NCBI RefSeq assembly: GCF_000760935.2
Contig: NZ_CP049744.1
Span: forward strand, 62,001-126,000
Origin: Rhodococcoides fascians A25f
GTDB lineage: Bacteria; Actinomycetota; Actinomycetes; Mycobacteriales; Mycobacteriaceae
Length of the DNA: 64,000 nucleotides
Direction of reading: 5' to 3'
The translations under genes and the position numbers were made by a program. The notes under the pieces are model-generated. The model was not told the DNA's origin, ran no database searches, and saw nothing but the letters and a program-made list of their open reading frames with translations. Of the stretch, positions 15,699-25,082 are shown piece by piece; position 1 is the first letter of the stretch, and every line of letters begins with the position of its first letter.

Positions 15699-17216
15699 TT
15701 ACTCGAATGTGGTCTGGTTGGTGATGAGCGTGCGTTCCCTAGGATCGCGGGCGACGCCGGTGATGGCCCCGGATTCACCCTGGATCACGCGTTCGTGCAG
15801 CATCGGCACGGCCGCATCCTGCTCCAGGATCAGCTTCTCGGCTTCGAGGATCGCCGCGCGTCGCTCGTCACCCGGCTCGGTGGCCGATGCGTCGGACAGG
15901 GCGGCGTCGACCTGCGGGTCGCAGAACTGCGAGATGTTGAACGATCCGTCACAGGCGAAGTCGGAGTAGAGATATGCCACCGGATCGCCGGAGTCGAGCA
16001 CCGTGGCACGGGAGAGGATGAACGCGTCGAATGCCCCGCTGAGAGCATCGGTTTCGATGAACTGGTATTCACGCACCACCTGGTTCACGACGAAGCCCTT
16101 CGCCTCGAGCTCCTGCTGCAGCAGTACCGCGACCTCGGGGAGCTCGGCGCGGTCTGTGAACGTGGCGAGGGTGATCGTCTTACCTGTGGCGTCGCCCGCT
16201 GGGGTCTCGGTGCGCGCGGGGCGGTCCGCGGCCCACGGGAGCGCGGGGCCGAGCAGTCCGTTCGCGGCGTCGGCGCGACCCTCGTAGACCTGCTCGACCA
16301 GACGATCCTTGTCCACCGATTCCCGTGCGGCGGCACGCATGGTCGGATCTGCGAATACCCCGGACGCGGTGTTCACGTAGAGGGTATTGGTACGCGGCAT
16401 GGGGACCTCGTGCACCAGCGCTCGGTCGATGTTGGCGGCCTGCGACACCGGAATCGCCTCCACCACATCGGCCGTCCCGTTGCGGAGCGCAGCGGCACGG
16501 GCGGTGCCGTCGGGCACAAAATCGACGTCGATGCCGGCGAGCTTCGCGGTCTCACCCCAGTAGTTCTCGTTGCGATCGAGAGTGGCACTCGACGTACCGT
16601 CCACGGCAGTCAACACGAACGGTCCGGTGCCGGTGCCGACGGGGTCGCTACCCTCTGCGGAGTAGGCCTCGGGCGCTAGGATTGCCAGCTGCGGGCTCGA
16701 GAGTCGCTGCGGCACCAACGGATCGACGTCCTCGGTGGTGACCTCGACGGTGTTTTCGTCGGTGGCAGTCACCGTCAGCTCGACGCCGTCGAGGATGCGC
16801 GGCTTCGGCGCGGCCGTGGTGGCAGCGGTCAGGGCGGTGACGACGGCGGCGGCATCGAGTGGCGCTCCGTTGTGGAAGGTCACGTCGGGGCGGAGGTCGA
16901 AGCTCCAGGTGCGGTCATCGACACGATTCCAGGCTGTCGCCAACAGGGGCTGAGCATCACCCAGGTCGTCGAGGGAGATCAAGGTTTCGGCTGTCGACCA
17001 GCGTGAAAGTTTGAAGGCGTCGTCGCTGAACTGCGAGAGCGCCGAGCGCGGAGGCTGCAGCATCGCCACACGGGCGCGGTTCTCTGCATCCCCGGACGCG
17101 GGCCCGGACGCGAAGCAGCCGGTGAGCGTGAGTGCACCCACGCACGCGAGGGCGCCGATACGGAACACGCTGGTAGACAACAGAGTGGTGATCAAGGAAT
17201 CTCCTGTGATGGTCAT
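15699..17216 (-). CDS. Family 5 (peptide/nickel-type) solute-binding lipoprotein
   Basis: 505-residue extracytoplasmic binding protein. The signal peptide ends in lipobox LTGC (Cys about residue 34). The SBP_bac_5 features are visible: WNRVDDRTWSFDLRPDVTFHNGAPLDA, GTGPF and the LDRNENYWG loop. The ATG overlaps the preceding ATPase stop (ATGA). Members bind oligopeptides, nickel or metal-chelate complexes; the ligand cannot be told from sequence. Confidence 0.88.
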   Translation of the reverse strand: MTITGDSLITTLLSTSVFRIGALACVGALTLTGCFASGPASGDAENRARVAMLQPPRSALSQFSDDAFKLSRWSTAETLISLDDLGDAQPLLATAWNRVDDRTWSFDLRPDVTFHNGAPLDAAAVVTALTAATTAAPKPRILDGVELTVTATDENTVEVTTEDVDPLVPQRLSSPQLAILAPEAYSAEGSDPVGTGTGPFVLTAVDGTSSATLDRNENYWGETAKLAGIDVDFVPDGTARAAALRNGTADVVEAIPVSQAANIDRALVHEVPMPRTNTLYVNTASGVFADPTMRAAARESVDKDRLVEQVYEGRADAANGLLGPALPWAADRPARTETPAGDATGKTITLATFTDRAELPEVAVLLQQELEAKGFVVNQVVREYQFIETDALSGAFDAFILSRATVLDSGDPVAYLYSDFACDGSFNISQFCDPQVDAALSDASATEPGDERRAAILEAEKLILEQDAAVPMLHERVIQGESGAITGVARDPRERTLITNQTTFE

Positions 17217-17962
17217 GCAAGCCGGGGTACGGCGTCGATCAGGTCTCGGGTACAGGGGTGCCGCGGTGCGGTGAGAATGTCTCGTACGCTGCCGGTTTCG
17301 ACGATCCGGCCGTCGTGCATCACCGCTACGTCCCCGCAGAGCCGAGCGACTGCCGACAGATCGTGGCTGACGATCAGCACTGCGCTCGGCAGTCCGGCCA
17401 GGACTGCGAGGACCTGCTCACGCAGATCGGGGTCCAATCCGCTGACCGGCTCGTCCGCCAGCAGGTACTGCGGCTCGCACGCCACCGCACGCGCGATGGC
17501 GACGCGTTGATTCTGACCACCGGACAGTTCCGTCGGTCGGCGCTGAAAGTATCGCTCGTCCAGCCCGACGGCAGCGAGTGCGGCACCTGCCTTGGCTCGA
17601 TGATCCCCGTCGACGCCGAGTAGTCGCAGCGGCGTCGCGACCAGATCGAGGACGCTGCGTCGCGGATCGAGACTGGTCGCGGGATCCTGCGGTACGTACT
17701 GCACAAGTCTGCGAAACCACCGCAGCGATCGCGAGGATCCGGAACGCACTGTGCGTCCGTCCAATTCGATGGTTCCTTCGGAGGGCGTGTCCAACGCCAA
17801 CAGCATGCACAACAACGTGGTCTTCCCCGAACCGGATTCGCCGACCACTCCTGTGCGACCGGCCGGCGGCAGCGTGAACGAGACGCCGTCCAGCGCAGTA
17901 CGAGACGAGCCGTGCCGAACATAGGTGCGCGTGATATCCGTGGCCACCAAGCCCGTGGTCAT
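17213..17962 (-). CDS. Opp/Dpp-type ABC ATPase (F-like)
   Basis: 249-residue ATPase with Walker A GESGSGKTT (about residues 36-44), signature LSGGQNQR, Walker B YLLADEPVSGLDP and H-loop VSHD. It is shorter than DppF (about 320 residues) because it lacks the C-terminal oligopeptide extension. The start MTTGLVATDI overlaps the upstream ATPase gene by 4 nt. Confidence 0.9.
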   Translation of the reverse strand: MTTGLVATDITRTYVRHGSSRTALDGVSFTLPPAGRTGVVGESGSGKTTLLCMLLALDTPSEGTIELDGRTVRSGSSRSLRWFRRLVQYVPQDPATSLDPRRSVLDLVATPLRLLGVDGDHRAKAGAALAAVGLDERYFQRRPTELSGGQNQRVAIARAVACEPQYLLADEPVSGLDPDLREQVLAVLAGLPSAVLIVSHDLSAVARLCGDVAVMHDGRIVETGSVRDILTAPRHPCTRDLIDAVPRLA

Positions 17963-18684
17963 GGCATGACCAGCTGACGAAACGGATCGGCAGCACGCGC
18001 GTGATCGACCATGCGTCCAACGATGTCGGTCGCAGGGTGTTCCAGAATTGTTGCTGTGGAACCAGATTCGATGATGTGTCCTGAATCGAGAACCATCAGA
18101 TGGTCGCACAGCTGCGCGGCGACGGCGATGTCGTGCGTGATCATCAACAGCGACGGCACCTCACGGAGGGCATCCAGCACCCGAGCCTGGCTGACCACAT
18201 CGAGGGCCGTCGTAGGCTCATCGGCGATCACCAGTGACCTCGCCCGCGCCAATGCGACTGCGATACAGACGCGTTGACGTTGGCCACCGGACAGTTCGAG
18301 CGGGTGCGCGGCCAGGATGCGCTCGGCATCGAACAGACCCACCCGCCCGAGCAATTCGGCGGCGTCGGACGTACGTAATTGTTTGCCGACGGTGACCATC
18401 GGATTGAGGGCGGTGGCCGAATCCTGAAAGACCATAGCCGGGCGTGCGGCGTGGGGCCGCCGTGGTGTCGGAATCCCGGTGACGTTGTGGCCGTCGACGA
18501 CGATGCTGCCGCTGCAGGTGATGCCCGGCGGAAGCGCTCCGACCAACGCCGAGGCGATCAGCGACTTTCCCGATCCCGATGCGCCGAGCAAACCCAGGCG
18601 TCGACCGTCGGGTATCTCGAAGGACACGTGCCGGGCGATGCGGGTGCGTCCGGCGTCGATGCAGAGGTTTTCGACGACGAGCAC
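17959..18684 (-). CDS. Opp/Dpp-type ABC ATPase (D-like), first gene of operon
   Basis: 241-residue ATPase with Walker A GASGSGKS, signature LSGGQRQR, Walker B LVIADEPTTALD and H-loop ITHD. The GTG start at 18684 is preceded by AGGAG at good spacing; the longer open frame upstream has no such site. It heads the operon ATPase-ATPase-binding protein-fused permease-MFS, joined by overlaps or a 4-nt gap. Confidence 0.9.
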   Translation of the reverse strand: MLVVENLCIDAGRTRIARHVSFEIPDGRRLGLLGASGSGKSLIASALVGALPPGITCSGSIVVDGHNVTGIPTPRRPHAARPAMVFQDSATALNPMVTVGKQLRTSDAAELLGRVGLFDAERILAAHPLELSGGQRQRVCIAVALARARSLVIADEPTTALDVVSQARVLDALREVPSLLMITHDIAVAAQLCDHLMVLDSGHIIESGSTATILEHPATDIVGRMVDHARAADPFRQLVMP

Positions 18685-18717
18685 GGAATCTCCTGAACAC
18701 TGGAACTGGGAACGACT

Positions 18718-18734
18718 TCGACAATCGTTGTCGA
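18718..18734. promoter_or_regulatory. 7-3-7 inverted repeat TCGACAA-TCG-TTGTCGA (possible operator)
   Basis: Lies 34-50 nt upstream of the importer operon, in the 98-nt divergent gap to the metallohydrolase gene. Its core GACAATCGTTGTC matches 10 of 13 positions of the Zur-box core as I recall it for actinobacteria (GAAAATCATTTTC). Zinc regulation is therefore conceivable but unproven. Confidence 0.45.
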
Positions 18735-18770
18735 TAAAGACACTAGGCGAGGGGAGCGAGCGACACAAAT

Positions 18771-18776
18771 TAGGCT
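18771..18776 (+). promoter_or_regulatory. -10 box TAGGCT, probable leaderless promoter
   Basis: TAGGCT lies 6 nt before GTG 18783. Confidence 0.5.
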
Positions 18777-18782
18777 GACCGG

Positions 18783-19292
18783 GTGAGCAGGGGGAGGGAC
18801 ACGCAGCGGTCCGCGGTGTACGACGCCGAACAGTTGGTGCGCACCATGTTCGATCGCGCCGAGGAGCGTGACATTCGTGTAGTGCAGGTGATGGGCTCGC
18901 AGATCACCCTGCCGATCGAGCGCAAGTTCGCGTCGCTGAAATCCGTGCAGACCTACATCGACGCGGTCCTGGCACTGGATTGGGTCGCAGCCACGTGGCC
19001 CGACGCCGGTCGTGTGATCACCGTCCGAGCTCGTTCGGGCTCGGGTGCCGCGCACTACGAACCGGACACGGCCACCATCGCCGTTCCCTTGCATCACGGC
19101 AACAGAGCGTGGGCGTTGCGGGAACTGGTGGTTCTGCACGAGCTTGCGCACCACTTCGCAGGCGAGGACGAGCAGCAACACGGAGGCGCATTCGTCGATC
19201 GCTACATCACCCTCGTCAGCGAGATCGTCGGTTACGAGGCCGGGTTCGTACTGCGGGCGATGATGGCCGAGAGCGGCGTCCGCATCGGCTAG
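18783..19292 (+). CDS. TIGR04338-type putative zinc metallohydrolase
   Basis: 169-residue soluble protein with a clear HExxH zinc motif (VVLHELAHHFAG, His at about residues 119 and 123) and a downstream acidic segment supplying a possible third ligand (EQQHGGAFVDRY). The whole sequence fits the actinobacteria-restricted family TIGR04338; substrate unknown. GTG 18783 follows a TAGGCT box by 6 nt. Members are remembered as neighbours of DUF2786 genes; the DUF2786 gene of this genome lies 7.2 kb away. Confidence 0.82.
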   Translation: MSRGRDTQRSAVYDAEQLVRTMFDRAEERDIRVVQVMGSQITLPIERKFASLKSVQTYIDAVLALDWVAATWPDAGRVITVRARSGSGAAHYEPDTATIAVPLHHGNRAWALRELVVLHELAHHFAGEDEQQHGGAFVDRYITLVSEIVGYEAGFVLRAMMAESGVRIG

Positions 19293-19344
19293 TCGTTTTC
19301 GGGTGCATCATGGGAGACGCAGCCCACACGACGAGGAGACCCGC

Positions 19345-20109
19345 ATGACCGTCAAGATCGGTGTTCAGCTTCAGCCCCAGCACGCTCCCGATTACCAACT
19401 CATCCGCGACGCGGTGTTGCGGTCGGAGGATGCGGGCGTCGACATCGTCTTCAACTGGGATCACTTCTACCCGCTGTACGGCGATCTCGACGGCGCTCAT
19501 TTCGAGTGCTGGACGATGCTGGGTGCCTGGGCCGAGCAGACGTCGAACGTCGAAATCGGCGCCCTCGTCACCGGCGGTGGCTACCGCAACCCGGACCTCC
19601 TGGCCGACATGGCGCGCACCGTCGACCACATCAGTGGCGGCCGCTTGATCCTCGGCATCGGTGCCGGCTGGAACGAGAAGGACTACGACAACTTCGGCTA
19701 CGAGTTCGGCACGGCGGGTTCGCGTCTGGCATTGCTGAAAGAGAGCCTGGCCAGAATCCGCCACCGCCTGGACGTCGGAAACCCGGCCCCCACCCGCGAC
19801 ATCCCGATCCTCATCGGCGGCGGCGGTGAGAAGAAGACGCTGAAGATGGTGGCCGAGTACGCGCACATCTGGCACAGCTTCGCGGACCTCGAGGCGTTGA
19901 AGCGCAAGTCGGAGATCCTCGCCGAGCACGGCACGACCGTCGGGCGGGACGTCTCGGGCATCACTCGATCGGTCTCGTGGCCGGGCGCGGACACCGCTCA
20001 GGACTTCGTCGACGCTGGAGCCACCCTGTTCACCGTGGGTACCGGAGGCCCCGAATACGACCTCACGGAGCTCGGCGATGCAATCGCGTGGCGGGACTCG
20101 CACCAGTAG
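19345..20109 (+). CDS. LLM class (F420-dependent type) oxidoreductase
   Basis: 254-residue TIM-barrel protein of the luciferase-like monooxygenase superfamily, of the type that uses F420 in mycobacteria and rhodococci. Features: MTVKIGVQLQPQHAPDYQ at the N terminus, FNWDHFYPLYG, GALVTGGGYRNPDLLADMARTVDHISGGRLILGIGAGW and PILIGGGGEKKTLKMVAEYA. The ATG follows GACGAGGAGA. Rv0044c, in the equivalent mycobacterial interval, is from memory also an LLM-type enzyme. Substrate unknown. Confidence 0.88.
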   Translation: MTVKIGVQLQPQHAPDYQLIRDAVLRSEDAGVDIVFNWDHFYPLYGDLDGAHFECWTMLGAWAEQTSNVEIGALVTGGGYRNPDLLADMARTVDHISGGRLILGIGAGWNEKDYDNFGYEFGTAGSRLALLKESLARIRHRLDVGNPAPTRDIPILIGGGGEKKTLKMVAEYAHIWHSFADLEALKRKSEILAEHGTTVGRDVSGITRSVSWPGADTAQDFVDAGATLFTVGTGGPEYDLTELGDAIAWRDSHQ

Positions 20110-20181
20110 TACACGCCACTGCAGTTCGTTGAGCGAAACCCTTGCGCGTGGCGCGTTTGGGTGAGTGGGCCCTGGTCCGCT

Positions 20182-20187
20182 TAGGGT
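20182..20187 (+). promoter_or_regulatory. -10 box TAGGGT, probable leaderless promoter
   Basis: TAGGGT lies 7 nt before ATG 20195, in an 85-nt gap that also holds a TGAGCGAAAC...CGCG-TGG-CGCG...GTTT palindromic stretch (20129-20157), possibly the terminator of the upstream gene. Confidence 0.45.
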
Positions 20188-20194
20188 TTTGTCC

Positions 20195-22003
20195 ATGGTT
20201 GCCGTACGCGCTTCACGCGCGCTCGTGGTTCTCGTTCTCGGACTGTTGATGGCTCTCACGCTCGCTGCGTGTGGCACGTCGTCCTCCGACGATCAGGCGG
20301 CCGCAGGTCCCACCGACCTGTGTGCCCCTCCCGGTGTCGACAGTGCGTCGTCGACGCCGACGAACTTCGATGCCGCGGCCGCTGCCGCGACGGAGGACAA
20401 GTACACGACAGCGAACGTCACCCCGCTGGACCGGATCGACACGGGATCCCTCGGATTGGCGACGCCGGGCGTCCTCACCGTCGGCACGTTGTCCGACGCC
20501 CCGCCCAGCATCTGCTTGGACTCGGCCGGCGAGTACACCGGCTACGACAACGAACTGCTGAAGGCCGTCGCTGCGAAGCTCGGCCTGCAGATCAACTTCT
20601 CGGGCACCGAGTTCTCGGGCCTGCTCGCGCAGGTGGCCGGCCGCCGCTTCGACGTCGGTTCGTCCTCGATCACGACAACGGACGAACGCCGGAACACCGT
20701 CGGGTTCACCAACGGCTACGACTTCGGCTACTTCTCCCTCGTTGCGAAGGCCGGCGGTCCGATCACCAAGTTCGAGGACCTCAACCCGGGCACCAGGATC
20801 GGCGTGGTGCAGGGCACCGTGCAGGACGACTACGTGGTGAACACGCTCGGCCTCGATCCGGTGAAGTTCCCCGACTACAACACCGCCTACGCGAACCTCA
20901 AGACCGGCCAGATCGACGCATGGGTCGCCCCGTCACAGCAGGCGGAGGGCTTGGTCAAGCCCGAGGACGGCACCGCGATCACACAGAACACGTTCTCGCT
21001 GAACAACTTCGTCGGCTGGGCCGTGGCCCGCGACAATCAACCGTTGATCGACGCGCTGAACTCCGGCCTCGACGCGGTGATCGCCGACGGTACCTGGGCC
21101 ACCCTCTACTCCGACTGGGTCCCGCGCGAATTGCCCGACGGCTTCAAGCCGGGCAGCAAGGCCGCCCCCCAGCCGGAGCTACCCGACTTCGCGGCCATCG
21201 CGGCTCAGAACGATGCGAACGCTCCCGAAGCCGTTGCCGTTCAACCCAAATCCACGCTGGCGCAGCTGGGGGATACGTTCTTCGATTGGTCGCTGTACAA
21301 GTCGGCCATCCCCGACCTGTTCAAGGTCGGTCTGCCGAACACGCTGATTCTGGCGTTGGCGTCGGGCATCATCGGTACGGTCCTGGGCATGCTGCTGGCC
21401 CTGGCCGGCCTGTCGCGCACGCGTTGGCTGCGGTGGCCTGCACGGGTCTACACCGACATCTTCCGCGGACTGCCCGCGGTGGTCATCATTCTGATCATCG
21501 GACTCGGTATCGGACCGGTGGTGCAGGGTCTGACGGGCGGAAATCCGTATTGGCTCGGCGCAGCGGCACTCTCGCTGCTCGCCGCGGCGTACATCGGGGA
21601 GATCTTCCGATCCGGTATCCAGAGCGTCGAGGCCGGCCAGATGGAAGCCGCACGGGCACTGGGGTTCAGCCGTCGTCGTTCGATGAACCTCGTCGTCGTC
21701 CCGCAGGGTGTCCGACGCGTCCTGCCGGCTCTGATGAATCAGTTCATCTCGCTGATCAAGGACTCGTCGCTGATCTACTTCCTCGGGTTGCTCGCCACCC
21801 AGCGTGAGCTGTTCGCCGTCGGTCGAGATCTCAACGCGCAGACCGGAAACCTGTCTCCGCTCGTCGCCGCCGGATTGTTTTACCTGGTGCTGACCGTGCC
21901 GCTCACCCATCTCGTGAACTACATCGACAAGCGATTGCGCACCGGTAAGGCCGAGCAGACGCTCGATCCGGTGGAGCAGGCCGTCGTCGTGGAAAGAGGC
22001 TGA
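20195..22003 (+). CDS. Fused amino-acid ABC binding protein-permease (GlnH-GlnP type lipoprotein)
   Basis: 602-residue fusion. The signal peptide ends in a lipobox (LTLAAC). A family 3 binding domain spans about residues 90-320 ([41 protein letters not shown]). A polar-amino-acid permease domain spans about 365-590 with the EAA loop [27 protein letters not shown]. The next gene, 1 nt on, encodes the ATPase, so two genes make the whole importer. Probably takes up a polar amino acid (glutamine, glutamate or arginine class). Confidence 0.9.
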   Translation: MVAVRASRALVVLVLGLLMALTLAACGTSSSDDQAAAGPTDLCAPPGVDSASSTPTNFDAAAAAATEDKYTTANVTPLDRIDTGSLGLATPGVLTVGTLSDAPPSICLDSAGEYTGYDNELLKAVAAKLGLQINFSGTEFSGLLAQVAGRRFDVGSSSITTTDERRNTVGFTNGYDFGYFSLVAKAGGPITKFEDLNPGTRIGVVQGTVQDDYVVNTLGLDPVKFPDYNTAYANLKTGQIDAWVAPSQQAEGLVKPEDGTAITQNTFSLNNFVGWAVARDNQPLIDALNSGLDAVIADGTWATLYSDWVPRELPDGFKPGSKAAPQPELPDFAAIAAQNDANAPEAVAVQPKSTLAQLGDTFFDWSLYKSAIPDLFKVGLPNTLILALASGIIGTVLGMLLALAGLSRTRWLRWPARVYTDIFRGLPAVVIILIIGLGIGPVVQGLTGGNPYWLGAAALSLLAAAYIGEIFRSGIQSVEAGQMEAARALGFSRRRSMNLVVVPQGVRRVLPALMNQFISLIKDSSLIYFLGLLATQRELFAVGRDLNAQTGNLSPLVAAGLFYLVLTVPLTHLVNYIDKRLRTGKAEQTLDPVEQAVVVERG

Positions 22004-22004
22004 C

Positions 22005-22733
22005 ATGACTTCTGTTTCGCTGCAAGGCAAGGACATTCACCTGTCGTTCGGCACCAACAAGGTGCTGCGCGGGGTGAGCATCGACGTCCCGGCCGGCACG
22101 ACCACGACGGTCATCGGCCCGTCCGGATCGGGCAAATCCACGCTGCTGCGTGCCCTCAACCGACTCCACGAGCCGGAGCAGGGCGACATTCTGCTCGACG
22201 GCAAGTCGGTTCTGAAGGACGACCCGGACAAGCTGCGCCAGCGTATCGGCATGGTGTTCCAGCAGTTCAACCTGTTCCCGCACAAGAGTGTTGCCGACAA
22301 CATTGCGCTCGGCCCACAGAAGTTGCTCGGCCTGTCCAAGGAGGCTGCCCGCGCGGCGGCGATGGATCAACTCGAACTGGTGGGACTGACCAACAAGGCG
22401 GACTCGCGTCCGGGCAATCTCTCGGGCGGCCAACAGCAGCGCGTTGCCATTGCCCGCGCTCTGGCCATGAAGCCGGAGGTGATGTTCTTCGACGAGGCCA
22501 CCTCCGCTCTCGATCCCGAGTTGGTCAAGGGAGTGCTGGCATTGATGGCCGACCTCGCCGAGGGCGGCATGACCATGGTGGTGGTGACCCACGAGATGGG
22601 CTTCGCGCGATCGGTCTCGAACAAAGTGCTGTTCATGGATCACGGCAGCGCCGTCGAAACCGGAACGCCGGAGCAGTTGTTCGACGATCCTCATACCGAT
22701 CGACTGAAAGCGTTTCTGTCGCAGGTGCTGTAG
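22005..22733 (+). CDS. Polar amino-acid ABC transporter ATPase (GlnQ type)
   Basis: 242-residue ATPase with Walker [11 protein letters not shown]-loop [10 protein letters not shown], signature LSGGQQQR, Walker [15 protein letters not shown] and H-loop VTHEMGFA, the last two diagnostic for the polar amino-acid class. It starts 1 nt after the fused binding protein-permease and completes that importer. Confidence 0.95.
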   Translation: MTSVSLQGKDIHLSFGTNKVLRGVSIDVPAGTTTTVIGPSGSGKSTLLRALNRLHEPEQGDILLDGKSVLKDDPDKLRQRIGMVFQQFNLFPHKSVADNIALGPQKLLGLSKEAARAAAMDQLELVGLTNKADSRPGNLSGGQQQRVAIARALAMKPEVMFFDEATSALDPELVKGVLALMADLAEGGMTMVVVTHEMGFARSVSNKVLFMDHGSAVETGTPEQLFDDPHTDRLKAFLSQVL

Positions 22734-22813
22734 CACGTTAGGGCAGCCTCGTTATCCCCAACTTCACCTGAACGTTCCTTTACTTTCGCTTTTGGGTGAC
22801 AGCGTGCCGTGAC

Positions 22814-24865
22814 ATGAAGCCACTACCCTTGTTCGCCGTTCACGACGGAAGCTCCAAGCGCTCATCATTGACGTGCAAGTACAAGTGCGGTGATGCGTGC
22901 TTCCACGAGATTCCCAATACGTCGAAGGGCGAGTACTTCGGCGACATCGTCAAGACCGCGATGTCCCGGCGTGGCGTCATCAAGGGTGGAGCGATGGCAG
23001 TGCTCGCCGTGGGCGCGGGCAGTGCTCTGGCGGCGTGCTCCACCGACGAGCCGGCGGCCACCGGAACCTCCACCACCTCGGGCACCGACACCCCTCCGGT
23101 CGACGGCGTGGACTTCGTTGCGGTGGAACCGAACACCGAGGACGCGGTAGTGGTACCCGAGGGCTACGAACAAGGCGTCGTCATCCGCTGGGGTGACGCG
23201 GTCGTGGCAGGCGCACCGGCGTTCGACTTCGACAACCAGACGGCCGCCGCGCAGGAGAAGCAGTTCGGCTTCAACAACGACTTCGCCGGCCTTCTGCCGA
23301 TCGAGGGCACACCGAACGCGCACCTGCTGGTGGTCAACCACGAGTACAGCACCGAGCCGGCCATGTTCAAGGGCTACGACGCGGAGAACCCCACCCGGGA
23401 GCAGTTCGACGTCGCCCTTGCCGCACACGGACTTTCGGTGGTACAGGTGCAGGGCGAGTCGGGCACCGGCAAGCTGACCCCGGCCATGGGGCAATACAAC
23501 CGCCGCATCACCGGCACCACCGAATTCGTCGTCACCGGCCCCGCCGCGGGTAGCAACTTCCTCAAAACGAGCGTCGACCCCACCGGCACCAAGGTGTTCG
23601 GCACGTTCAACAACTGCTCGGGCGGCCTGACACCGTGGGGAACCGTGCTCTCCGGCGAAGAGAACTTCAACCAGTACTTCGGCAATGCCGAGTCGGTCAC
23701 CGATCCCGTTGTGGCCGAACGGCTCTCGCGCTACGGAATCGAAGGTGCCGCGAGCGACCGCAAGTGGGAGCGCTTCGACAAGCGCTTCGACCTGGCGCAG
23801 GAGCCGAACGAGGTGAACCGCTTCGGGTACATCGTCGAGGTGAATCCGTGGGACCCGCAGTCGACTCCGATCAAGCACACCGCCCTCGGCCGCTTCAAGC
23901 ACGAGGCCGCGACGATCCACGTCACCGATGACGGCACCGTGGTGGCGTACAGCGGCGACGACGAGCGCTTCGACTACATGTACAAGTTCGTCTCCAGCCG
24001 AAAGATGATGCCCGGCACCGGCCAGGCCGCGATGCGCAACAACCTGACGCTTCTCGACGCGGGCACGCTGTACGTCGCCACCCTCACCGGCGATACTCCC
24101 GACGAGATCGACGGATCCGGCACCCTGCCGTCCAACGGCGAATTCCGTGGCACCGGAACGTGGATCCCGCTGCTCGAAACCGGCGAGGACGGCCGCGGCA
24201 CATCCCTCGTCGACGGTATGTCGGCCGAGGAGGTCGCGGTGTTCACCCGTCAGGCAGGCGACAAGGTGGGCGCAACCAAGATGGACCGTCCCGAGGACTT
24301 CGAGCCCAACCCGGTGACGGGCCGGGTCTACGTTGCGCTGACGAACAACTCCAACCGCGGCACCGAAGGCAAGGCTGCGGCCGACGAGGCCAACCCCCGC
24401 AACACCAACAAGAACGGTCAGGTACTCGAGCTCGACGACGACCACGCGGGCACGTCCTTCACCTGGAATCTGCTGTTGGTCTGCGGTGACCCCAACGAGG
24501 CCGACACCTACTTCGGCGGCTTCGACAAGAGCCAGGTCAGCCCCATCTCGTGCCCCGACAACCTCGCGTTCGACGCCAAGGGCAACCTGTGGGTCTCCAC
24601 CGACGGCAATGCCCTCGACTCCAACGACGGCCTGTTCGCCGTCGTGCTCGACGGCGAACGTCGCGGCGAGACCCGACAGTTCCTGACGGTTCCCGCCGGC
24701 GGCGAGACCTGCGGTCCGATCGTCACCGACGAGCGTGTCATGGTGTGTGTGCAGCACCCCGGCGAGAGCGACGACGCCACCGCCGACGCGCCGATTTCGC
24801 ATTGGCCCGACGGCGGCAACACCCAACCGCGACCGTCCGTCGTCGCAGTCTGGAAATCGGCTTAG
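22814..24865 (+). CDS. PhoX family phosphatase (DUF839), Tat-exported
   Basis: 683-residue exported protein. The N terminus carries the PhoX-type Cys segment (LTCKYKCGDACFHEIPNTS) and a twin-arginine signal (SRRGVIKGGAMAVLAVGAGSALAAC, about residues 53-77), whose end also resembles a lipobox. The body has DUF839/PhoX features (VVNHEYSTEP, NNCSGGLTPWGTVLSGEENFNQYFG, RFGYIVEVNPWDP, KHEAATIHVTDDGTVVAYSGDDERFDYMYKFV). PhoX enzymes are calcium- and iron-dependent alkaline phosphatases that release phosphate outside the cell. ATG 22814 was preferred over the upstream start at 22796. No convincing PHO box was found. Confidence 0.85.
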   Translation: MKPLPLFAVHDGSSKRSSLTCKYKCGDACFHEIPNTSKGEYFGDIVKTAMSRRGVIKGGAMAVLAVGAGSALAACSTDEPAATGTSTTSGTDTPPVDGVDFVAVEPNTEDAVVVPEGYEQGVVIRWGDAVVAGAPAFDFDNQTAAAQEKQFGFNNDFAGLLPIEGTPNAHLLVVNHEYSTEPAMFKGYDAENPTREQFDVALAAHGLSVVQVQGESGTGKLTPAMGQYNRRITGTTEFVVTGPAAGSNFLKTSVDPTGTKVFGTFNNCSGGLTPWGTVLSGEENFNQYFGNAESVTDPVVAERLSRYGIEGAASDRKWERFDKRFDLAQEPNEVNRFGYIVEVNPWDPQSTPIKHTALGRFKHEAATIHVTDDGTVVAYSGDDERFDYMYKFVSSRKMMPGTGQAAMRNNLTLLDAGTLYVATLTGDTPDEIDGSGTLPSNGEFRGTGTWIPLLETGEDGRGTSLVDGMSAEEVAVFTRQAGDKVGATKMDRPEDFEPNPVTGRVYVALTNNSNRGTEGKAAADEANPRNTNKNGQVLELDDDHAGTSFTWNLLLVCGDPNEADTYFGGFDKSQVSPISCPDNLAFDAKGNLWVSTDGNALDSNDGLFAVVLDGERRGETRQFLTVPAGGETCGPIVTDERVMVCVQHPGESDDATADAPISHWPDGGNTQPRPSVVAVWKSA

Positions 24866-24889
24866 CCGTACCTGTTTCGCCTGAACCGG

Positions 24890-24925
24890 GGCACTTATAG
24901 TCGGCAAAAGTCGGCTGTAAGTGCC
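24890..24925 (+). terminator. phoX terminator hairpin
   Basis: The arms GGCACTTA (24890-24897) and TAAGTGCC (24918-24925) pair perfectly over a 20-nt loop and are followed by TTTC. The loop contains the direct repeat GTCGGC-AAAA-GTCGGC. Confidence 0.6.
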
Positions 24926-24967
24926 TTTCGGTGTTGTTAGGTGTCATCGAATGCCCGACGGGGATTC

Positions 24968-24979
24968 TGTGAATTCACA
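24968..24979. promoter_or_regulatory. Palindrome TGTGAATTCACA
   Basis: Perfect 12-bp palindrome. The TGTGA and TCACA halves resemble CRP/GlxR half-sites, but the spacing is 2 nt instead of the usual 6, so assignment is weak. Confidence 0.3.
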
Positions 24980-25006
24980 AGGTCTACGGCGATGCGCCAA
25001 AGATGG

Positions 25007-25035
25007 TTGACCCGTTGGTAACGGATGTGTAAACC
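25007..25035 (+). promoter_or_regulatory. Candidate NRPS promoter with operator-like dyad
   Basis: TTGACC (25007-25012), a 17-nt spacer and TAAACC (25030-25035). The spacer is overlapped by the dyad CCGTT-GGT-AACGG (25012-25024), well placed for a repressor. It would give a 5' leader of about 135 nt. Confidence 0.5.
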
Positions 25036-25082
25036 TACGTCGATAGGCCGGTAGCTGGAACTCCATTCGGGCAGTGCTCGCA

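Noticed and set aside
14913..16679. 588-codon frame opposite the peptide-importer genes
   Set aside because: The minus strand holds a lipoprotein and a permease with all motifs; this frame is their shadow.
18765..18783. IdeR/DtxR-like half-site (TTAGGCTGACC) near the importer operon
   Set aside because: Only one half fits the 19-bp iron box; TAGGCT is better read as the -10 box of the metallohydrolase gene.
22740..22813. PHO box upstream of phoX
   Set aside because: CTTCACC and GTTCCT are present but not at the 11-nt repeat spacing; not convincing.
22865..24907. 680-codon open frame opposite phoX
   Set aside because: Shadow frame; the product is Val/Gly/Arg-rich without domains, while the plus strand encodes a full PhoX protein.
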